A stretch of DNA of 42,883 nucleotides, taken from contig JAHFSF010000002.1 of assembly GCA_023265875.1 (NCBI GenBank), forward strand, positions 1 through 42,883, written 5' to 3'. The translations under genes were made by a program, and so were the position numbers. The notes beneath the pieces were generated by a model. That model was not told the origin of the DNA and made no database searches. It saw nothing but the letters and a program-made list of their open reading frames with translations. This document shows, piece by piece, positions 38,952 to 42,883 of the stretch; the stretch's first letter is position 1; every line of letters begins with the position of its first letter. The DNA comes from Gammaproteobacteria bacterium (GTDB taxonomy: Bacteria; Pseudomonadota; Gammaproteobacteria; Steroidobacterales; Steroidobacteraceae).

Positions 38952-41754
38952 ACACCTGCTGCGCGGCCTGGTCCTGCTGGCCGTGGCGGCCCTGCTGCCA
39001 GACGCGCCGTCCTGGGCGGAGGACGCATCGCCCAGCTGGACCCGGACCCTGGAGCGCATCTCGACCGGCGTCGTCGCTATCCAGATCGACGCGACGCGCG
39101 CTTTCGATACCGACTGGAATGTCTCGGCACAAGCCACCGGTTTCGTGGTCGATGCGGAGCGTGGCCTGATCCTGACCAATCGCCACGTCGTGACGCCGGG
39201 CCCGGTGACTGCGGTTGCGACCTTCATCAATCGCGAGGAAGTCGACCTGCAGCCGGTGTACCGCGATCCGGTGCACGATTTCGGCCTCTACCATTACGAT
39301 CCATCGAAACTGAAGTTCATCACTCCGGCGGCATTGCCACTGTATCCGGCGGGCGCGCAGGTCGGCGTCGAGATCCGCGTCGTCGGCAACGACGCGGGCG
39401 AGCAACTCTCGATCCTGGCCGGCACGCTGGCGCGGCTTGACCGCGAGGCGCCCGACTACGGAGTTGGCAAGTACAACGACTTCAACACCTTCTACTACCA
39501 GGCCGCTTCGGGAACTTCCGGCGGTTCTTCCGGCTCGCCGGTCATCGACATCGAGGGCCGCGTGCTGGCGTTGAATGCCGGCGGTTCGACCGAAGCGGCA
39601 TCGAGTTTCTACCTGCCGCTGCCGCGCATCGCGCGCGCGCTGGCGCTGCTGCAATCCGGCCGGAAGGTCAGCCGCGGCACGCTGCAGGCCGTGTTCCGCT
39701 ACACGCCTTATGACGAATTGCGTCGCCTCGGCCTGCCGGCCGCCGCCGAGGCCGAAGCGCGTGCGGCCGCGCCGGCGCGCACCGGCATGCTGGTCGTGAC
39801 GGAAGTGCAGCCCGGGGCGCCCGCCTACGGGCAACTTGCCGTTGGCGATATCCTGGCCGCCGTCAATGGCCGGCTGATCGCCGACTTCGATTCGCTGGAT
39901 GGGCTGCTGGACGATTCGGTCGGCGGCGACCTCGATCTTGCGGTCGTGCGGGGCGGGGAACGGCGGACATTCCGCTTGCCGGTGCAGGATCTGCAGTCCA
40001 TCACGCCCGACGAATACCTCGAGATCGGCGACGGCGTGCTGCACACGCTGTCATGGCAGATGGCGCGACACATGAATGTGCCGGTCGCTGGCGTCTTTGT
40101 CGCCAACCCTGGCTACATGTTCGGCTCTGCGGGCATTCCGCGCGGCGCCGTAATTACCGAGCTGGACGGGCGACCCGTCGCGAACCTGGCAGAAGCGCTG
40201 ACCGTATTTTCCGCGCTCGGCGACCGACAACGGGTGACCGTGCGTTATTTCACGCTGGAGGAATCGCGTACGCCGCAACTCAAGTCGCTGCAGGTCGACC
40301 GGCGCTGGTTCCCGGCACGACACTGCCGGCGCGACGACTCGATCGGGCGCTGGCCCTGCGCAGCGGTGCCGGCCGGTCCGGACGCGCGACCATCCATGCC
40401 CGGGACGACGCAGTTCGCGCGCACCCGCGACCCGCAGGTCGATGCGATGGCTCCGTCCCTGGTGGCGGTCGAGTTCAACATGCCTTACTCGGTATCAGGG
40501 GTGACCGAACGCAACTACCACGGCACCGGCGTCATCCTCGACGCCGAGCGCGGCCTGGTTGCCGTGGACCGCAATACGGTGCCAGTCGCGATCGGCGATG
40601 TGCGCCTGACATTCGCCGGCACGATCGAAGTGGACGGCAGGGTGGAGTACGTGCATCCGCTGCACAACCTGGCCGTCGTGCGCTATGACCCGAAACAACT
40701 CGGCGACACGCCGGTGCGTTCGGTACGACTCGCCAACCGGCTGCCTGAGACGGGCGAAAGCGTGCGCGTCGTCGGGATGCATCCGGACAACCGCGTGGTC
40801 TCGCAGCAGGCGACCGTCGCGTCGATTGGTCCGGTCGCATTCCCGCTGTCGCGGACGCTGCAGTTCCGGGACGCCAATCTGGAGGTGATCGACCTGGTGA
40901 ACGGGCCGGCGGACTTCGATGGCGTGATCACCGATCGCCAGGGCAGCGTGCTGGCATTGTGGTCGAGCTTCGCCTTCGAGAACGGTCGTGGCCTCGAGCA
41001 GCAGAACATGGGCATCCCGGCCGCCATCGTCCGGGATATGCTGCTGTATGCGCGCGATGGCGTGCCGCTCTATTCCGCTGAGGCGGAATTCAGCCTGTTG
41101 TCCCTGGCGGAGGCGCGCAGGCTTGGGCTCGACGGCGGGTGGATCGAGCGGCTGACGACGCACGACCCCCAGCACCGGCAGGTGCTGACGATCGAAAGGC
41201 TCGTGGCCGGCTCGCCTGCCGCCCTGCAGTTGCAGCCAGGGGACCTGCTGCTGGCGGTGGACGGCCAGGTCGTCAACAGCTTTGGCGACGTCCGTGCGGC
41301 GGTGCGCGCGCCGCGTGTCGAATTGACGCTGTGGCGCTCCGGCGCCGAGCTTCGCATCCCGCTCGAGACGGTCGCGCTGTCGGGACGCGACATCGAGCGC
41401 GTGCTGGTCTGGGCCGGCGCGACGCTGCAGGAACCGCACCGGGCCATGGCGGCGCAGCGCGCGATCCCGCCGGATGGCGTGTTCATCGCTTTCTTCATGT
41501 ATGGATCGCCGGCGTCGCGTTACAAGCTGTGGGCAGGCCGGCGCATCACCGAAGTCGACGGCGTTCCGGTACCTGACCTCGACGCCTTCATCCGCGCCGT
41601 CTCGGGTCGTCCGGACCGATCGTCGCTGCGCCTGAAGACGGTCAGCTGGAACGATGCCGTGGAGGTCACCACGCTGCGCCTGGACCAGCATTACTGGCCA
41701 GCCTACGAATTGCGGCGTGGCGCAGACGGGTGGCAGCGTACGTCACTCGAGTAA
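38923..41754 (+). CDS. Exported Nma111/DegP7-like tandem trypsin-PDZ serine protease
   Basis: Signal-peptide-like LLRGLVLLAVAALLPDAPSWA; GFVVDAERGLILTNRHVVTPGPV, YRDPVHDFGLYHYDP, IRVVGNDAGEQLSILAGTLARLDREAPDYG, YNDFNTFYYQAASGTSGGSSGSPVID; a second degenerate protease-like unit follows. Confidence 0.9.
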   Translation: MPHTITGWTEHLLRGLVLLAVAALLPDAPSWAEDASPSWTRTLERISTGVVAIQIDATRAFDTDWNVSAQATGFVVDAERGLILTNRHVVTPGPVTAVATFINREEVDLQPVYRDPVHDFGLYHYDPSKLKFITPAALPLYPAGAQVGVEIRVVGNDAGEQLSILAGTLARLDREAPDYGVGKYNDFNTFYYQAASGTSGGSSGSPVIDIEGRVLALNAGGSTEAASSFYLPLPRIARALALLQSGRKVSRGTLQAVFRYTPYDELRRLGLPAAAEAEARAAAPARTGMLVVTEVQPGAPAYGQLAVGDILAAVNGRLIADFDSLDGLLDDSVGGDLDLAVVRGGERRTFRLPVQDLQSITPDEYLEIGDGVLHTLSWQMARHMNVPVAGVFVANPGYMFGSAGIPRGAVITELDGRPVANLAEALTVFSALGDRQRVTVRYFTLEESRTPQLKSLQVDRRWFPARHCRRDDSIGRWPCAAVPAGPDARPSMPGTTQFARTRDPQVDAMAPSLVAVEFNMPYSVSGVTERNYHGTGVILDAERGLVAVDRNTVPVAIGDVRLTFAGTIEVDGRVEYVHPLHNLAVVRYDPKQLGDTPVRSVRLANRLPETGESVRVVGMHPDNRVVSQQATVASIGPVAFPLSRTLQFRDANLEVIDLVNGPADFDGVITDRQGSVLALWSSFAFENGRGLEQQNMGIPAAIVRDMLLYARDGVPLYSAEAEFSLLSLAEARRLGLDGGWIERLTTHDPQHRQVLTIERLVAGSPAALQLQPGDLLLAVDGQVVNSFGDVRAAVRAPRVELTLWRSGAELRIPLETVALSGRDIERVLVWAGATLQEPHRAMAAQRAIPPDGVFIAFFMYGSPASRYKLWAGRRITEVDGVPVPDLDAFIRAVSGRPDRSSLRLKTVSWNDAVEVTTLRLDQHYWPAYELRRGADGWQRTSLE

Positions 41755-41776
41755 GTGCCCGGCATATCATCAGACC

Positions 41777-42778
41777 ATGTTGCCCGACCCAGCACGGATC
41801 GAAGAGGCCGCCGCGCTGCTCCGCGCCGGTGAACTGGTCGCATTCCCGACGGAAACGGTCTACGGTCTTGGCGCGGACGCCTCCAATCCCTGGGCGGTCG
41901 CGAAGATCTTTGCGGCCAAGGGCCGTCCCGCCAGTCACCCGCTGATCGTTCACGTCAGCGGCATCGAGGCCGCGCGGCCATGGATTGCGGGATTTCCCGA
42001 TGCCGCGAAGCGACTCGCCGAGGCCTTCTGGCCCGGACCGCTGACGCTCGTGCTGCCGAAGGCTGCGACCGTTTCACCCGCGGTGACGGGCGGGCAGGAC
42101 AGTATTGCGCTGCGTGCCCCGGCCCATCCTGTCGCGCGCGCGCTGCTTGCCGCATTCGGCGGTGGCATTGCCGCCCCGTCCGCCAACCGCTATGGCCGCA
42201 TCAGCCCGACCCGCGCAGCGGACGTGCACGAGGAACTCGGGGACCGGGTTGCGCTCGTGCTCGATGGGGGGGACTGCGAGGTCGGGCTCGAGTCGACGAT
42301 CGTCGCCTGTCTCGGTGATCGGGTGACGCTGTTGCGCCCCGGCGCCGTTTCCCGATCCCAGTTGCAGGACGTGATCGGGGAGGTCGTGGACACGGATGCC
42401 GCTTCGCCACGCGTACCAGGGCGCGATCGCTCGCATTACGCGCCGGGCACGCCGCTTTCGATCATCGCCGCCGGGATGTTGCAGGCCGAGGTCGGGAACG
42501 CGCTGGCCGCCGGTGAGACGCTCGCCGTGCTCGCGTGCTCCGCGGCGCCATTTGCATCGCCGCGCCTGACATGGCGTTGTCTTGGCAACCGGCCGATCGA
42601 GTACGGACGCGCCCTGTATGCGGCGCTACGCGATCTCGATCGCGCCAGCGCGACGCGTATCCTCGTTGAGTCGGTGCCGGGTGGCGAGGCGTGGTCGGCG
42701 ATCGCCGACCGGCTGGCGCATGCCGCCGCCCGCGGCGCTTGGCCGGCCGCGGCGGGCGTCGTCACGGATTCGACCTGA
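41777..42778 (+). CDS. tsaC: L-threonylcarbamoyladenylate synthase, two-domain Sua5 type
   Basis: GELVAFPTETVYGLGADASNPWAVAKIFAAKGRPASHPLIVH; C-terminal SHYAPGTPLSII Sua5 domain. Confidence 0.95.
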   Translation: MLPDPARIEEAAALLRAGELVAFPTETVYGLGADASNPWAVAKIFAAKGRPASHPLIVHVSGIEAARPWIAGFPDAAKRLAEAFWPGPLTLVLPKAATVSPAVTGGQDSIALRAPAHPVARALLAAFGGGIAAPSANRYGRISPTRAADVHEELGDRVALVLDGGDCEVGLESTIVACLGDRVTLLRPGAVSRSQLQDVIGEVVDTDAASPRVPGRDRSHYAPGTPLSIIAAGMLQAEVGNALAAGETLAVLACSAAPFASPRLTWRCLGNRPIEYGRALYAALRDLDRASATRILVESVPGGEAWSAIADRLAHAAARGAWPAAAGVVTDST

Positions 42779-42883
42779 TCAGCGGACGCGGATGTTTTCG
42801 GTCAGCAGCACATTGATGTCGGCGATACCCTTTGGATCCAGCGTGCCGGCCGCCAATTGCAGGCGCAGCACATTCAGCAGGTA
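42779..42883 (-). CDS. C-terminal end of an unidentified protein (partial)
   Basis: Minus-strand frame ...YLLNVLRLQLAAGTLDPKGIADINVLLTENIRVR*, open to window end; too short to assign. Confidence 0.5.
   Translation of the reverse strand, partial: YLLNVLRLQLAAGTLDPKGIADINVLLTENIRVR

Noticed and set aside
1-42883. CRISPR arrays, IS/transposase genes, integrases, prophage or toxin-antitoxin modules
   Set aside because: No regularly spaced repeats and no recognisable mobile-element or TA proteins seen in either strand's ORFs.

Overview
GC-rich gammaproteobacterial chromosomal segment, almost entirely coding, with no sign of prophage, IS element, integron or CRISPR array. It carries conserved housekeeping blocks: rsfS-rlmH-maf-rng-yhdP-nitrilase-tldD; purK/purE; darP(yjgA)-pmbA; yihY; purC-djlA-rpe; a crp-type regulator; coq7; rplM-rpsI-tRNA-Gln; rpiA; EVE-ygfA-ssrS(6S RNA)-zapA-TIGR02449; ygfB-pepP-ubiH-ubiI/visC; an MHS-type MFS permease, phhB, ispG and a DUF885 protein; a tandem glycine riboswitch with terminator before gcvT-gcvH-gcvPA-gcvPB; dgkA; a PfkB kinase; an Nma111/DegP7-like tandem protease; and Sua5-type tsaC. 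The observations most worth following up are: (1) a secreted bacterial protein closely resembling eukaryotic Nma111p/DegP7, with one intact and one degenerate protease domain; (2) a 15-codon Lys-rich micro-ORF (MATKKKGKKKAAKKK) with its own promoter-like sequence, Shine-Dalgarno and terminator, missed by the ORF track; (3) an ExeA-like AAA ATPase fused to an FHA domain; (4) convergent gene pairs whose stop codons abut or overlap in palindromes (TGATCA x2, CTAG, TCATGA); (5) a probable leaderless purE next to a structured, ORF-free intergenic region. All family assignments come from reading the translations and from memory of the families; no database search was run.
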